DNA of 64,000 nucleotides from Chenopodium formosanum. Its lineage: Eukaryota; Streptophyta; Magnoliopsida; Caryophyllales; Amaranthaceae. A model generated the notes under the pieces. The model did not search any database. It was not told where the DNA came from and saw only the letters and a list, made by a program, of their open reading frames with translations. The position numbers were made by a program, and so were the translations under genes. The DNA lies in contig CM044879.1 in the NCBI GenBank assembly GCA_024500155.1, forward strand, positions 7,517,501 to 7,581,500, in the 5' to 3' direction. Numbering within the stretch: the stretch's first letter is position 1; every line of letters begins with the position of its first letter. Shown piece after piece: positions 45,271 through 58,500 of the stretch.

Positions 45271-46884
45271 ATGGCAGCTTGCCGAAGCTGCAAATCCAAG
45301 GCACTCGTCACCGATTCCGTCACTGGCGGCACAGTATGCTCATCTTGCGGCATTGTCCAAGATTTCGACGATTACCAGCATACATTCGGCGGTGTATCCG
45401 GCCCTCAAGGCACCTTTGTTCGTGTCGGAACTTCCGGTACCGGTACCGATTACTCTTACAAGGAAAGAAAGCTCTATGAATCAAATCAGATGATTGAGGA
45501 CATCACATTTCGTCTCAGCTTTGGCGACACCCGAACCCGTGAAGTCAAATCCATGATTAATAAGGTAACTGATGGTGAATTTGGATTAGGTAATTGGTTT
45601 TCTGTTCTTGTTGGTGCTTGTTGTTACATTGTTATGCGTCAGAATAATAAAGCATTGTCAATTTCTGAGGTTATTGGGGCTGTGGGTTGTGAATTGTATG
45701 AAATGGGGAAAATGGTGAACAGGGTAGTTGATTTTTTAGGGTTAGAGCTGAAGGAATTTGATTTGGTGGGTTTGTTGGAGAAGATGATTAAAGGGTTTTC
45801 TGGGTTTAGTGGGGTTGAGGAGGAGAAGATTGATTTGATGGTGAAACAGGGGATTTTTGTGATACAATGTGCTATTAAGTGGTTTTTGAGTACGGGCCGG
45901 AGGCCGGGGCCTGTTGCTGTGGCGGTGTTGGTTTTTGTGGGGGCGGTGAATGGGGTTGAGGTTCGGATTGAGGATGTGGCGAAGGAGATGAATGTGGCGA
46001 TTAGGACTTGTAAGCTGAGGTATAAGGAGCTTTTGGAAGCAATGGTGGAGGTTGCACAAAACTTGCCTTGGGGGAGTGATGTGAATGTTAAGAATGTTGT
46101 GAAGAATGCACCTTTTGTATTGAAGTATATGGAGATGAAGTCGATGGAGGATAGAGGTAGAGAGAAATCAAAGTTTTCGGATGGGAATTCGGGGTTTGAT
46201 TTGGGTGATGTAGTTGAGGAGTGTTTGAGTAAGGAAGTTGAGTATAAAGGGATTGATGGTGGTGATAGTGTTGTTGATAATGGCTTTGGATGTTTAAATG
46301 GAACAGAAGGATTGGAGAATTTGAAGGTTTCACATGGAGAATTGGCTAAACTTTACTCAAAGTTCAAGGCTGAGTTTTTGAATCGTGATTTAACGAATAA
46401 GAATGATACAGTTGACTATGGAGATAGACTAAGTGGGTTAGATGTTGAACTTTTTGATGAGTGGTGGAGTGGGAGGTCAGATATGTGTGAAAAGCTTTTG
46501 ATGGAGCAGTTGTTGGAGAAAGATGTTGGATTGGATGTGCTTCCACCGTCTTATATCCGTGGTTGTAATGCAATAAAAAAGAGGCGGGAAAAGATAAGAG
46601 AGGCTAAGAAGCGCATCAATAGCATTATCAATCCCCCGATTGTTAAATCTAGTAATGCTTTCCTGCATAATGGGTTGGATGCTCAATCATGTAGTAGTGA
46701 TGGTATAAGCACTGCAGAAAATGTTAATAGCCGAAAGAAGAGGAAGAAAGGTCATGATACTATTGATTGGGAAGATTTTATCATTGAGTCACTCCTGTTG
46801 CATCAGGTGAAAGAGGAGGAAATCGAGAAGGGCCATTACAATGCCTTGTTAGGCTTGTATGTGTTTAAATCTGGTCTTGTCTAA
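45271..46884 (+). CDS. PTF2: Plant TFIIB-related factor PTF2
   Basis: An intronless 537-aa protein. The N-terminus carries a C4 zinc ribbon (Cys4, Cys7, Cys23, Cys26), followed by a block typical of the plant-specific TFIIB relatives (GGVSGPQGTFVRVGT, residues about 40-54). Two cyclin-like folds follow: about 80-170 (VKSMINKVTDGEFGLGNWFSVLVGACCYIV) and about 185-285 (FLSTGRRPGPVAVAVLVFVG). The C-terminal 240 residues are charged, low in conservation and include a basic KKRREKIREAKKR stretch. This order and the GRRPGPVAVAV motif match Arabidopsis PTF2, a nuclear general transcription factor needed in pollen and meristems that contacts TBP. The start is the first ATG after a TATA box. Confidence 0.95.
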   Translation: MAACRSCKSKALVTDSVTGGTVCSSCGIVQDFDDYQHTFGGVSGPQGTFVRVGTSGTGTDYSYKERKLYESNQMIEDITFRLSFGDTRTREVKSMINKVTDGEFGLGNWFSVLVGACCYIVMRQNNKALSISEVIGAVGCELYEMGKMVNRVVDFLGLELKEFDLVGLLEKMIKGFSGFSGVEEEKIDLMVKQGIFVIQCAIKWFLSTGRRPGPVAVAVLVFVGAVNGVEVRIEDVAKEMNVAIRTCKLRYKELLEAMVEVAQNLPWGSDVNVKNVVKNAPFVLKYMEMKSMEDRGREKSKFSDGNSGFDLGDVVEECLSKEVEYKGIDGGDSVVDNGFGCLNGTEGLENLKVSHGELAKLYSKFKAEFLNRDLTNKNDTVDYGDRLSGLDVELFDEWWSGRSDMCEKLLMEQLLEKDVGLDVLPPSYIRGCNAIKKRREKIREAKKRINSIINPPIVKSSNAFLHNGLDAQSCSSDGISTAENVNSRKKRKKGHDTIDWEDFIIESLLLHQVKEEEIEKGHYNALLGLYVFKSGLV

Positions 46885-47577
46885 AACGAGTTGTTTAGAT
46901 TCAATCAGGCACTAAGGTGAAATTTTCTTACTACAGTTACTAGGCCATTTTTGGGGTACATTGTATAGCAACTATAAGATTGTGTATATGGACATATGGT
47001 GTAGGGGAAGTTTTCTGACAAATTAAGCTTTCATATCCAATTTATAAACGAATTAAGCTTGTCAATATTTTTCTGTACAATACGTTCATGTTTCTTGGTA
47101 TATCTTATGACTCTTTGCAACTGCTTACTGCTGTTATATATACCTGAATACATCATATCTGTTCGTCAACTACCAATGTCCTGAAAAAAAAATCTGGTTT
47201 ATTTTTTTCCGAATAGGCACCTAACTGCTAGTTTTGCAATTCCTGGATCATTTGAACTGAAAATAGCAATTATGAAATTTTATTACTGGCTATTGTTTAT
47301 TTAGGGCTTAGGTGTAAGGTAATACAGCTCTTGTTAGTTGTTACTCCTATTTCTGACTGTACATTTAAGGAACTTCAGAAAATAAGAATGACTTCCATGA
47401 AGAGCCTGATATGTATCAGCCTCTTTCCTCACTGTACACAACATGTAATACACAAAATTGGGAAAATGTACATAATATCTATATATTTATCAAAGGTATT
47501 ACTGGAAATATAATACTTTTCGCTCTGAGTTATCAATACAGGCGACCACAGAGAAATTAAGCATGTAAATCATGATT
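46885..47577. other. Convergent 3' regions of PTF2 and PR-1-like gene
   Basis: No gene is visible. The stretch lies between two convergent stop codons and should hold both 3' UTRs. AATAAG- and AATACA-like words are present but no terminator can be fixed. Confidence 0.5.
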
Positions 47578-48093
47578 CTAGTATGGCTTTTCCCCTACAT
47601 AATTTCCTGTAGGATAGTACTCGCAGGTGGTGAATGAATTCCCGCTGTCACATATAATCTTGGAGCATCCAACCAATTTGGTTTGCTTCCATACAACTTG
47701 AGTGTAATGCCCACAGGCATATCCACTGCTACAACTGTTGTTACCGTAGTTATACCATTGCTTCTCTGCTACCCATGCTGCAACTGCATCCTTTGCAGTC
47801 CACCGTTTCCCTGAACCCCAGAATAGATTTTCCCCGAATGGACCTAAAGAATGAATCAGTTTGCAGTCGTGTCGCCTCTGCCTTGAGTATATCTTTGCAT
47901 ATTTAGCAAGCAAATTTTCCCACTTCAGAGGCGACACCCCCACTGCTTGTCTGGCAGCATTATGCCCTTCTAGGACCTCATTTACGAATTCTGTCTGGTT
48001 ATACTTTGCTTTAGCAGGTGTGGCTTGGATCAAGATGATTAGTATTGAGATGATTAGAAAGAGTGGGGTTAGTATCTGCAAACGTTTTGCCAT
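47578..48093 (-). CDS. PR-1-like CAP-domain secreted protein
   Basis: An intronless 171-aa protein. An N-terminal signal peptide of about 29 residues (hydrophobic core LFLIISILIILI) is followed by a complete CAP domain: VLEGHNAARQAVGV, LAKYAKIYSRQR, GENLFWGSG, WVAEKQWYNYGNNSC, CGHYTQVVWKQTKLVGCSKIIC and CEYYPTGNYVGEKPY. The six Cys expected for three disulfides are present. PR-1 proteins are secreted to the apoplast, bind sterols and are induced by pathogens. Family length and single-exon structure fit. A TATA box lies at 48144-48152. Confidence 0.96.
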   Translation of the reverse strand: MAKRLQILTPLFLIISILIILIQATPAKAKYNQTEFVNEVLEGHNAARQAVGVSPLKWENLLAKYAKIYSRQRRHDCKLIHSLGPFGENLFWGSGKRWTAKDAVAAWVAEKQWYNYGNNSCSSGYACGHYTQVVWKQTKLVGCSKIICDSGNSFTTCEYYPTGNYVGEKPY

Positions 48094-48143
48094 TTGAAGC
48101 TTTTGACTACTAAATAATATGGATTATTTGGGTTTGATGTCTT

Positions 48144-48152
48144 ATTTATATA
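48144..48152 (-). promoter_or_regulatory. Likely TATA box of the PR-1-like gene
   Basis: The minus strand reads TATATAAAT, about 50 bp upstream of the start codon. Confidence 0.6.
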
Positions 48153-48627
48153 GATTACAGAATTCTTAGTATGATATTGCTTTTAAAGATAGTTAAAAAT
48201 TACAGCATTTGATTGCAGATTGAAATGGTTTGCTGAGCAATGTGCATGAGAATTCCCTTTTATATTATAGTTTGACATTGAATCATAGCACATGGATTTT
48301 CCATTAGTTGATTTTAGCTTAAGCTGCTACTAGCAAGACTTGGACAAGTTTAAACAAATATTACGCAAGATTTAGAGTTTATGTTAAGGAAAATACCATG
48401 ATTTTATTCAACTTTTTGGGCTATCAAACAATAATAAGCACTCTTTGTGTGATGCATCATACCCTCAATTTATGCTGTGATTTAATCGTCCAACCATTAC
48501 CAATTTATTAGTAATTTTGTTTCACAAATATCTAAAAATAGGTATGAGTCAAGTTGGTACGAGGGCATATATTGTATAGTCACAATAATCTTTTACATCT
48601 TTCTCAATTATGAGTATTGGATAACCT

Positions 48628-48862
48628 TAATTATCCTTAGTATTTCGGTACACGATATGTCTTACATGTTTTCTTAATTATCCTTAGTACTTCGGTACAC
48701 GATATGTCTTACATGTTTTCTTAATTATCCTTAGTACTTCGGTACACGATATGTCTTACATGTTTTCTTAATTTTCCTTAGTACTTCGGTACACGATATG
48801 TCTTACATGTTTTCTTAATTTTCCTTAGTACTTTGGTACACGATATATCTTATATGTTTTAA
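48628..48862. repeat. 47-bp tandem repeat, five units
   Basis: The unit (CCTTAGTACTTCGGTACACG.. to ..TGTTTTCTTAATTAT) restarts at 48635, 48682, 48729, 48776 and 48823, exactly 47 bp apart. Only a few substitutions occur among units, so the array is young. It contains the near-palindrome GTACTTCGGTAC. No gene spans it. Confidence 0.95.
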
Positions 48863-49544
48863 TAAGTCATCAAGTTAAAGATCATAATTGTCAAATGTGT
48901 TCTTCACTTTAGATTTAATTTGGAGTATAAATGATGAGGCCACATACGGAACAATAATAAAAATACAATAATATGATTAATTAAAATCACTTGGACTAAC
49001 TTAATTTGGATTAGTAAGCTAACTTTATGCACAGAAAAACTTGAGTTGACATTCATTATAAAAGTTGCGCATTGCTTACACAGAAGTATATGAACCATAA
49101 ACTTTCACGCATTCATTCAACAAATAATTACGCATTGCTTACATAGAATGACACAAGCATTGCATCTTTTCTACTCCCTCAATCTGTTTCTTAATTGTTT
49201 TATTCCATAATCGTCTAGCAAGCTAAATTAAGTAATTAACTAAGATACTAGCCTAACTAAGATATTAACTTTTATAGAAGTCCTTTGTTGATTGATTATT
49301 AACTACAATTAATCGTTGCATTACCGCATTCTCGTTACATATTCACATATGTTAATTTGACCTTTTATTTATATTTTTATTTTTTTTTTAATGTAAAATG
49401 ATGTTGAATTTTTGTTACAATATATCTTCATGATCAACTTTCTTTAAAATTATAACTAAGATATTTAAAGTTAATTATGATCATATTAACGTGTAAATTC
49501 TAAGAAATTAATCATAAGTTTACGGGTATCATGTGCATTGTTTT

Positions 49545-49637
49545 TACAAAACCTCAGGGGTACACGGTACATTTAAAAGTGTTTAGGGGTACACGGTGCA
49601 TTTTTTAAAACCTTAGGGGTACACGGAACAATTTTCC
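49545..49637. repeat. Three-unit repeat AGGGGTACACGG
   Basis: The word AGGGGTACACGG(A/T)(A/G)CA occurs three times about 35-38 bp apart, each followed by a T/A-rich spacer and ACCT or GTTT. This is a short decayed minisatellite. Confidence 0.75.
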
Positions 49638-50071
49638 TAAAAAATAAATAAATAAAAAATGTCAAGAGTACTTGACTAATTTAAACTTCCGGCAAGATTT
49701 GACTTTCTAGCTTAATTGCTTAACTAAACTTGTTCATAGACTAGCACTTTTTCCATGTAATTTCCAATAAGGCTATTATAACTTCAACTTGTTATTTGAA
49801 AACAAACATAAAGTTAAAAAAATCATGATACTGATACTACTTGCTTCCAAATGAAAAATAAATGACAGGGATACTACTTATGAACTTATCTAAATGAAAT
49901 AAGCTTAATCTAAACTACTAATATTTGATCTTATATTTTGGTTGGTATTACGACATTACGACTCACGAGTGTTATATATTAGTTATTAACTACGTCATTT
50001 TCTTGTTATAGGAAGTAATGTGTGAAAATGGCATGTAATTTACTCTAGCATGTCAATTTGTTTGCTACTAC

Positions 50072-50079
50072 TATATAAG
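50072..50079 (+). promoter_or_regulatory. Likely TATA box of the HIPP gene
   Basis: TATATAAG lies about 110 bp upstream of the HIPP start codon. Confidence 0.5.
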
Positions 50080-50188
50080 CTTATATAGTATATGCTTTCA
50101 TATGATCTACTTCAATAACTTGCTTCTCAAAAATTATACTTCGTACTTGAGTTGAGACTTTTGCATGTGATTTGGTCAGCGTGTAAAA

Positions 50189-51469
50189 ATGTCATCGGTA
50201 AGTTCAAATCACCTTTCGCTTTTTTTTTTTTTTGTTTTTTTTTTTTCTTACAAGCCTCGTACTAATGGAATGTGCTTTCACTTACAAGGAATTCTTATCT
50301 TTTTCATCTTCTTCTTTCTTTCATGTGGAACTTAAGATAAACAACCCTAACAATATGTGTAATAGGCTTGTTTTAGTAGTTTGGTCAAACATATACCTTA
50401 TATTTCTGACTTTAAAAATAACCTTTTGTCACCAAGAAATGATATTCTAGAGTGTGTTAATAAACAATTTGTTAAAAAATAACCCATGAGTAAGTTTAAT
50501 TACGAATTAGTTGTCCCATATTGAAGAATAGAAGGTGTTTGGTTAATAGATTGAAGGATTATTTTATCTATCACCTATTAGTTTTAGCATGAACTTGAGC
50601 TTGTATTTTATTAGACTTTCATGTCTTTTAAATCGCTTTGTAAAGCGTGTGTTCTTTTATCTCTTTCACATCAGATTGTGGAGTTTCACGTTGGTATTGA
50701 TTGCTTAGGATGCGAGAACAAAGTGAGGAAAGCTCTCCTTAAGCTAGATGGTATGATTCCTTTAATTACTTTTTACTTTTTTTTCAAGGTAAGGAGAAGG
50801 CTCATACCAAACTTCAATATTCACGGTTTTTTTTTATCAAAATGTGAGGTCCAATATTTACGGGCCACATATTTGGAAGTGAGGGGGGAGAAGGTCAGGC
50901 AAAGGAAATACTCACTCCCCAAGTACCATAGTTGGAAGGATGTAACCTTGTAAATTCAAAAGTTATAAAGTGAATCTCAAACCAACTACACCAAACAAGC
51001 TTGGTTTCAATTACTTTTATTTATTACTTACAGATATGAAAACTATAGTCATATGAGTAAACACGTAACGAAGATTAATAATTTACAGAGTAATTGAAGT
51101 AACAATTTTATACAATATTTTTAATGGCATTCGAAAATTTCAGGAGTTAACAATGTTGAAATCGACATACCTATGCAAAAAGTGACCGTGACAGGGTGGG
51201 CTGAACAAAAGAAAATACATAAAGCGATCATGAAAACAGGACTTAGAGTTGAGCCATGGACAATGCCTTATAATCCTCAATTTCAAGATTTCAATGAGTT
51301 CTATGAACACCACCAGTCATTCATTTACCGGCCTAATCCTACCTCACACCACAAGAATGGTAACATCGTCCATGAACGTAGTTCTGATCCTCTTCCTTTA
51401 GTCGATAATGGCGATGATGCATTCATTATGTTCAATGATGATAATCCTAGCGGATGTTCAGTGATGTAG
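50189..51469 (+). CDS. Heavy-metal-associated isoprenylated plant protein (HIPP)
   Basis: Three exons, 50189-50197, 50675-50750 and 51144-51469, encode 136 aa. The first exon holds only MSS (donor TCG|GTAAGT). Acceptors are CATCAG|ATT and TTTCAG|GA. The product has a heavy-metal-associated fold with the metal-binding CLGC motif (VEFHVGIDCLGCENKVRKAL..VNNVEIDIPMQKVTVTGWA). A variable His/Asn-rich middle follows, and the protein ends in CSVM, a CaaX box for farnesylation. HIPPs are membrane-tethered metal-binding proteins linked to metal handling and to stress and pathogen responses. The 9-base first exon is typical of several HIPP genes. No defect was seen. Confidence 0.93.
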
Positions 51470-52583
51470 TACAGATTATCCAAATGGTGTAAAAAGTTGT
51501 ACAAAATACGAGAACATCAAAGGATAAGTCTCATTTCTTTAATAAAGTTTTGTGCCGTAAACTTACATCAACCTTAATAGTATGACCTAATATTTAAAGT
51601 AAATGTTGAATTGCAACCCTAGATAAAGTACAAATACAAACTCGTTATACAGTGAAAAGAATACAATCGTCATTATTATGGCAATCGGCAGCCAATTGAG
51701 CTAAAATATTACAGCCTTTACATATATGCCAACAAGTAATAAACAATTTACATCAAGAGTTCACAATTGCCTAATCCAGGCAATCAAATAAATGTATCAC
51801 AAGTAGGCATTCCACGACGAAGGAAAATGTGGATCACTAAAAATATATTGGGAGAGAAGACATAACCAAGCATTCTTCCTATATTTCCCAGAAGATTTTA
51901 CATGAGGAGGGTCAACAACAATGGTATTGGTACATTTCAATCACGATTTATACAAGAATTGCATAACTCCATTCCTCATTTAAGGCTCAAAAGATGTTAA
52001 AAAGCTAGCACCGTGGCACACGTGTTACTGACCTGCAAGAGCAAGAGAGTGCCAGTTACTTGAATAGCTCGTGCTCTGTACTAAATTTTCCTTAACAGCC
52101 AGCCATTCACAGGCTTATGGAAAGAAATTATCTCATAATAGGCTTGTGATACAAACGGTGGATTTCATCATATTGTTGAATGCAAACAGTGACCTAATAC
52201 AAATGCACATAACAGCCCAGAGAAAGAGTTGCACCAAATTAGTATATGTTCAATACTCGGTATGTTATTAAACTTTCTTCCGGGGATAAGAGGTTGTTTA
52301 GAACCAGAGATAAGATGGAGATAATGTCCATCGAATACCATGCACCTCACCCTGCAACTTTGCAAGGTACACAGATATAGTAGGCCTAGTGGCCAACAGG
52401 CTAAATGCAAAACACTTGCACTAGCAATACACTAAAGAAAAGGATGCAAGTCTACATGGACCTACTTCTAATAAGCATCCATACGGGTAAAGTAAGAAAT
52501 CCCACATTCCCACTATATTGGTCTTGACTCTTGAGTCAGCTAGTCAGCTTTAAGGGCACTTAGGGTACTTACAATTCTCAGTG
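51470..52583. other. Convergent 3' region of HIPP and esterase genes
   Basis: No gene recognised. It should contain the 3' UTR of the HIPP gene (AATAAAGT at 51540) and that of the minus-strand esterase. Less AT-rich than intergenic DNA elsewhere, it may be largely transcribed. Confidence 0.45.
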
Positions 52584-55500
52584 TTATAAGTTGGCAGTGA
52601 GATATGAAGATTCTTGCTGCTTCAGGCTGTCAGCAACATGTTTTACAACACCAGTACCAGCATTGTGAAACCATTCGTTTTTTACCTGAACAAAACAACA
52701 GGAACTTGTAACAGAATTTTAAGAAATAGGAAGAGGTCACCAAAACATACATGATCAAAATTGAAGTAATTGATGCTAGTACATGTATATTGTTATGAGC
52801 AAAGAAGGGCCACACAGCAGAATGAAAGCTAACATCAACTTTCTTCCATCCCACTCTCTGTAAGCCACGTATCATTTCCTCTGCAGAGACAAACAGACTA
52901 CTCATACATATTAATGTACACAAACAGTTACAACTATGAATGCATAATCCAATAAGAAAATTTTCATCAATGAATACAAGTAATTCAATGAAAGATTATT
53001 TAAGTTACTCCTTTCAAGAAAATATAATTGCCACTGGTTTACCTTCCACAAGTTCATGGTATTCAACTGTATTTTGAGTGCTAGGTTCAGTCTGTGCAGC
53101 CTCCTTTGCTTTGGCAACTTCTGGAGCAAATTGGGGACCCTCAGACAAAACTGGGGCACAATACTCAACATCTACAACATGCTTGTAACCATCCAAAGAT
53201 CGCTGAGGAGGCTGGAAAAGGAATAACAGTACACCGAGGTTGAATGAGGGGAAAAGGACAATGTATACAAGCAATCAGCTAGATGTTAAGTAAAAGATTA
53301 ACTTGATACATAAAAGGATTTCCTCAATCTACATATCTCAGTGACCAAAATAAGTTGAGCGTATCATATCTCTTGTAAGTAAACAAAAGGAATGAACCAT
53401 TAAAAAAATAGTTTTAAAAAATAAAAAAGGAAAAAGAAAAAGAAAGGTTCCTCCAGAAAAGCTCTTCCCAAATTTCAATTATTTTCTAAGAGCAACCAAA
53501 AGCAACTGCTATAAACAGTTAGCTAAATGTTGATTAATTATAATTACAATATTTGACAATAGCAGCTACAATTTTTCTTTACATGTACGGCTTAAAAGAC
53601 TTTAAAGAACCAATAAAGCGGGATACCATTCAAGCACAGATGTGACTTGAATAAAGAGGGGTGATACCCAAAAATCCCCTGTACTAATTGCATCCCATAT
53701 TTGAGCATTGGTTGTATATGGTTAAACAATTGGTCAACATCTTATCCAAGGTTAAAACACTATGTCAGGTTCCATGTACATACTATCCCTGTTCACAAAA
53801 TTTATAGATATATTGATCTCTGGCAATTCAATCTAGTAGACAGTAGCATAGAACATAAAGTCACAGAATTAAATGTTGCATAGACTAATAGAGTGACAAA
53901 AAGAAATTTTTATCTTGTGCCCAAGTTCCTGACACATATACCATAATAGTTGCAAACTTCCAGGCTAAACGCCAAAGTTTAGCAGCTATATAAACAACTT
54001 CGTAATTTCCAGGTTTGCAAGTCATGAAAAGATCATATGTAAGAGTTAAAAAAGACTCAAAAACGACAAAAATAAGCACATTAAATTACCTTGGGAAGTT
54101 CATCTTCTCTCCTAACTGAAGATGTGCGCCAGCCAACCATATCTAGAAAACATTAAGGAAATTTGCCTTATCAAAGAAAGAGAGAAAGCACAGTTTAATA
54201 ATTTTATAATTACTTGTAGTAGGATACGATCAAAAGACACATTCGCATATAAAATGCGACATTTAAATGCACCAAGGGCAGATCTGCAAGAGAGATGGAA
54301 GGAAGTTAGAAAGATATTGCACAGTTTGACAAAAGGCTAGATCAACAATTATTATTATATTTACAAAAATAAAAAGTTTCCTTAGTACACAAGAAATATA
54401 GAGATTTAATCATCATTGGAAATTTCATTGACATATTAATTCCCCCTTGAAAAAGAATAAATTTGATTTCAAGCATTAGAATGTAAAGCAAACCTGCAAG
54501 ACATAGGGGAGGGGGGTAATACCGTAGAAAATTTAAGAACAAATTCATCAACTTGTTCAAGAAATTTTCTCTCATTTTCTCACTTACAAAAATATAGTAG
54601 CTAATAGTCACCCAATATATATAAAAAAAAATAAAAAATAAATAAAAAAAAATATATCAATATACATAACACTTCAGAATTATAATTTTTTTTTTCATTA
54701 AACATCTTTTTTTGAGATTAATCTCAGGTTTTCTCTTTACCCCTCCTCCTATTCTACCATATCCATGTGTGTAAAAAGAGGAATTGTCTCATATTGGAGC
54801 AGTTACTATAAATTATTGCCCTCATCATTATTATTATCTTCTTTTTATAATTTAAACCAGAAATAGTACTTGAATCATATTGTACCTGAATAAAACATGT
54901 AAATATAAAGGTGTTAAAGCACCAAAATAATAGGACACATTAGTTGCTATTGTTGTCAAACCTAGTCAATTTCAGTGTTTCAATCATGAGTTGTCATCTC
55001 ATGTCCAAATAAAAAGTATAGATTAAGTCACGATAGTTTAATGGAATTCTTCCAGCATTTTAACTTACATAAATTTGCCGTCTTCACAATCTGTTGCCAT
55101 CTTTAAAAGAAGTGGCGGTCGATTTGGTTTACCATCAGTAAGAAAGAGCTGACTACCAGTTCGACCAACAAAAACTGATGCAAAGGATGGGGCAAGTTTC
55201 TCCAAGAAATGAAGTCCCAAAAGGAATGGCAGCTGAAATAAATAATAAGAGAACCACAGAGTTTAATTCCAAAGGACATACAATAAGTATAACATAATTT
55301 GATAGTCAGCTAATAGAACTAACTGTCAGCATTTGCAGCACTTGTTATTTACACCACCATTATTTACATTGCAGGTAAAAAGGGAAACATTAACTAACAC
55401 CAAAACTCACGTGTTAAGAGCAGATTTGAAATCATGATTTTTTTGGAGGCATGTTTCCATTTGACAGTTATCAGATTGCAAATCAATCATTTTGAATAAA

Positions 55501-58500
55501 CAAAGCCAAGCAAGATAACATACAAAGAGCAATGCAAGAGATCAGCCCAGTCCTAAGGTACATTTCACATATGCAAGAAGGAAGCCCAAGCAAGGAGCTG
55601 ATAAAAGAGAGTGAGCTGGATTTGTGAGCTGGAAGTTAGTTACAGGGAGGGGTAAATCAGTAATTAAGGGAATAAGTTTGTTAGTCCTTGTTTTGTGTGC
55701 TGAGTTTGTTATTGCTGCTTGTTAGTTATCTTTGGGTATTTAAGGGAATAATGTGTAGAGGGAATTTATCTAGAAAATCATTGTGGAATTCATTCCTTGG
55801 GAGAGCATCCTTTCCTCCCTCAAAAGAAAGGAGTTGTATTGTAGTTACTCTGACTTGCAATAGAATCTATCTGGGTTTGCTATATTTCTCTCTATATTGC
55901 CTGCTTGCTCTGTTTTTCTGACCCAATTCCTAGCAAGCAGGTGAATGCTTACACCTTACACGAAGACCTATCAAGGACTTAAGACCGCAACACGATCTTT
56001 TACATTGACTTAAATAAAATGTAACCAAGTTAACACCTAGAATTCAATATAAATTTCTGAACAAGCAGTGTCTTTGGTACGGGTTATATGAAAATAAGTA
56101 CAGAAATGTACGTTATGAAAAAGAACAGAAATGTACTTTATGAAAAAAGAACAGAAATGTACTACAAGTATATGAAAACAATTCAAATTCACATGTCTAT
56201 TCATATGTTAATGTATTACTGGCATATGCTTCCTTAATTCCAGTTTTCTTCAAAACAGGTGCCTTTGGTTATTCCAGCTGTATTTCTCTCTCTTTTTTCT
56301 TTACTCTATCACTCCTGTGTATATACTGGTCATTGCTAACACATAATCTAAAATACTTTTAAAATGCAAAGGTTGTTAACCACATATGCATTTTTTACTC
56401 TTTTCTTTCAGGTTCCTTCCCTTCAGCCTTCACGTACCTGATTCATCACATATGCATCTTTAAGTCTCTTAAAAGCTGCTGACCAATAATTTCTAATAAA
56501 GGTGTAACATTAAATGTATTCATTTTTTTTAGTTTTCTTCCCTTTCGTCTTCACGTTCCTGATTAATCACATATGCTTTTTAAGACAATATTTAACTCTC
56601 TTGCTGGTCGGTAATCTTGAAGAAAGGTGCGTTTGGATTGTCTGAGAAGGCCTTCACAACTTAAGACAGTATTTAAGTCTACTTCTGATTAATAATCTCT
56701 AGGAGACGTGTAGTTTTGGCTGTCTGAGAGGGCCTCTACAGACCTATTCTAGACTAAAAGAGTCATATGTCAGATAAATGGTCCATAAGGCAAATTTATT
56801 ATGAAAATTATCATACTAGCCACACTGATCTCTAAAGAGCTTAAAAGTCATTACTAGGATAGATTTCAGCTATGCATTAAAACGCGGGAAATAAAGAATA
56901 ATAATGATAAAGATAATTACATATTTAAAAAAAAAAAAAAAAAAAAAAAGCTTATAAAAATAATCTCACACACATATCATGTATCCTCTGCCTCCTATTC
57001 ACGGAAAAGTACCAAAACAATCAATGCCCTTCCAATAAAGTATGGAAAACATCTCTGCCATGGCAGACATGAGATTTGTACTTTGCTCCCTCACCCCTTA
57101 CAATAAAATATAACAAGTAATTTATAAGAATATGATAGTGTATCAAAGACTCTTTTATGCAAGTAACATTTGTTTTCCCATTCAATATCTATGACAATTG
57201 ACTAAGGCAAGCAATGTCCCTATAGCATAAGCAAATTTTTAATGACATGCTTGCCACACATTCCGCCTTCACATGCAATTGAATCTATCCAGTAAAACGA
57301 ACTATAGCATAAGCTGTTAAAGAACTATCGAAAAGATGAACATATGATACAGAACAAAATTACAAAAGTTACTAGCTTTCCAGAGGACTGACCTGATTCC
57401 TCCCTCTTACTCCAAGATGTGGACTAGCTAGTGTAATAAAATTTATAGGTTCCAATCCAGCAATCAAACCATGCTTTGTTGAGCGGCCTGCTATTGAAGC
57501 ATCATTTAGATCTCCATCACCCAAGTTATTTGGTGTGTAAAGGACAGCAACAGCATATCGAGCAAACAAGCCACCAAGAGAATGGGCTAAAAAGGAAATT
57601 TTCTTTAGACTCTCTGTCCTGTGTACAATTTGTCTGACCTGTTAAGCATAATGAACTAGTTTCAAGGAAAGCATTCATGTAAAACTACAAACATAGCAAG
57701 AGATGTAATCAAAGCTCACCTCCTCAGCCAAACGTCTCCCAGCCCCATCAATACCGCCAAAAGTTTTAGTGAAGGAATTTGATGAACTTGCTGAAGATAT
57801 TAGAAAGAGAAAGAGCAGTTTAAGCATCCGAACTAAGAATACTGAATAATAATAATAAATGGGCTCCAGAAAAACAAACTGTTTGACCACAGCACTATAA
57901 AAATTATCGGGAAATTGTTCAAATGAAAATTTTAACATCAAAGATTGCTCCATAAAATAGTAAAAAACAAAATCATAGAACAAGTTGGACAAAGAACGAT
58001 AACACTGAAGCGACTAGGGTATTACAGACATACAATGCATTTTCTTTTTTTTCTTTTTTTTTACAGCAAACGACTACTTAATATTCTTTGACAAACTGAA
58101 GTGGCACAATCACATTCTAATTAAAGTAATTCTCTTCACATTTGCATCCTAGCAGATTCTTCTAGTACTTTTAAACATAGTACTCTGTAAATCCCAACAT
58201 AGAAATTATATAATCATAAGGTCAAGCAGTGCAGGAGGGTACATCAAACATAAGATTTGTGCCATACCTAATTAAAATTGTACCTGCAATACACCTAGCC
58301 AAGATGCAACTTTAAAACTAGAGAGTAAAGATTTAAGAGGCTCTTCACAGTTCACAATAAAGTAAATTGCAACCAAAATAAATAAATAAAATGGCATACT
58401 CGGTAGGAGAAGTAGATAAAACACACCATAAATCAAGAAATTTCTTCCCAATTGCTTCTTCAATTCCGCTTCAAAATATGTCCAATCACTTGGGCTGTTC

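Noticed and set aside
46088..46686. Minus-strand open frames rich in His, Pro and Gln
   Set aside because: Antisense shadows of the PTF2 coding sequence.
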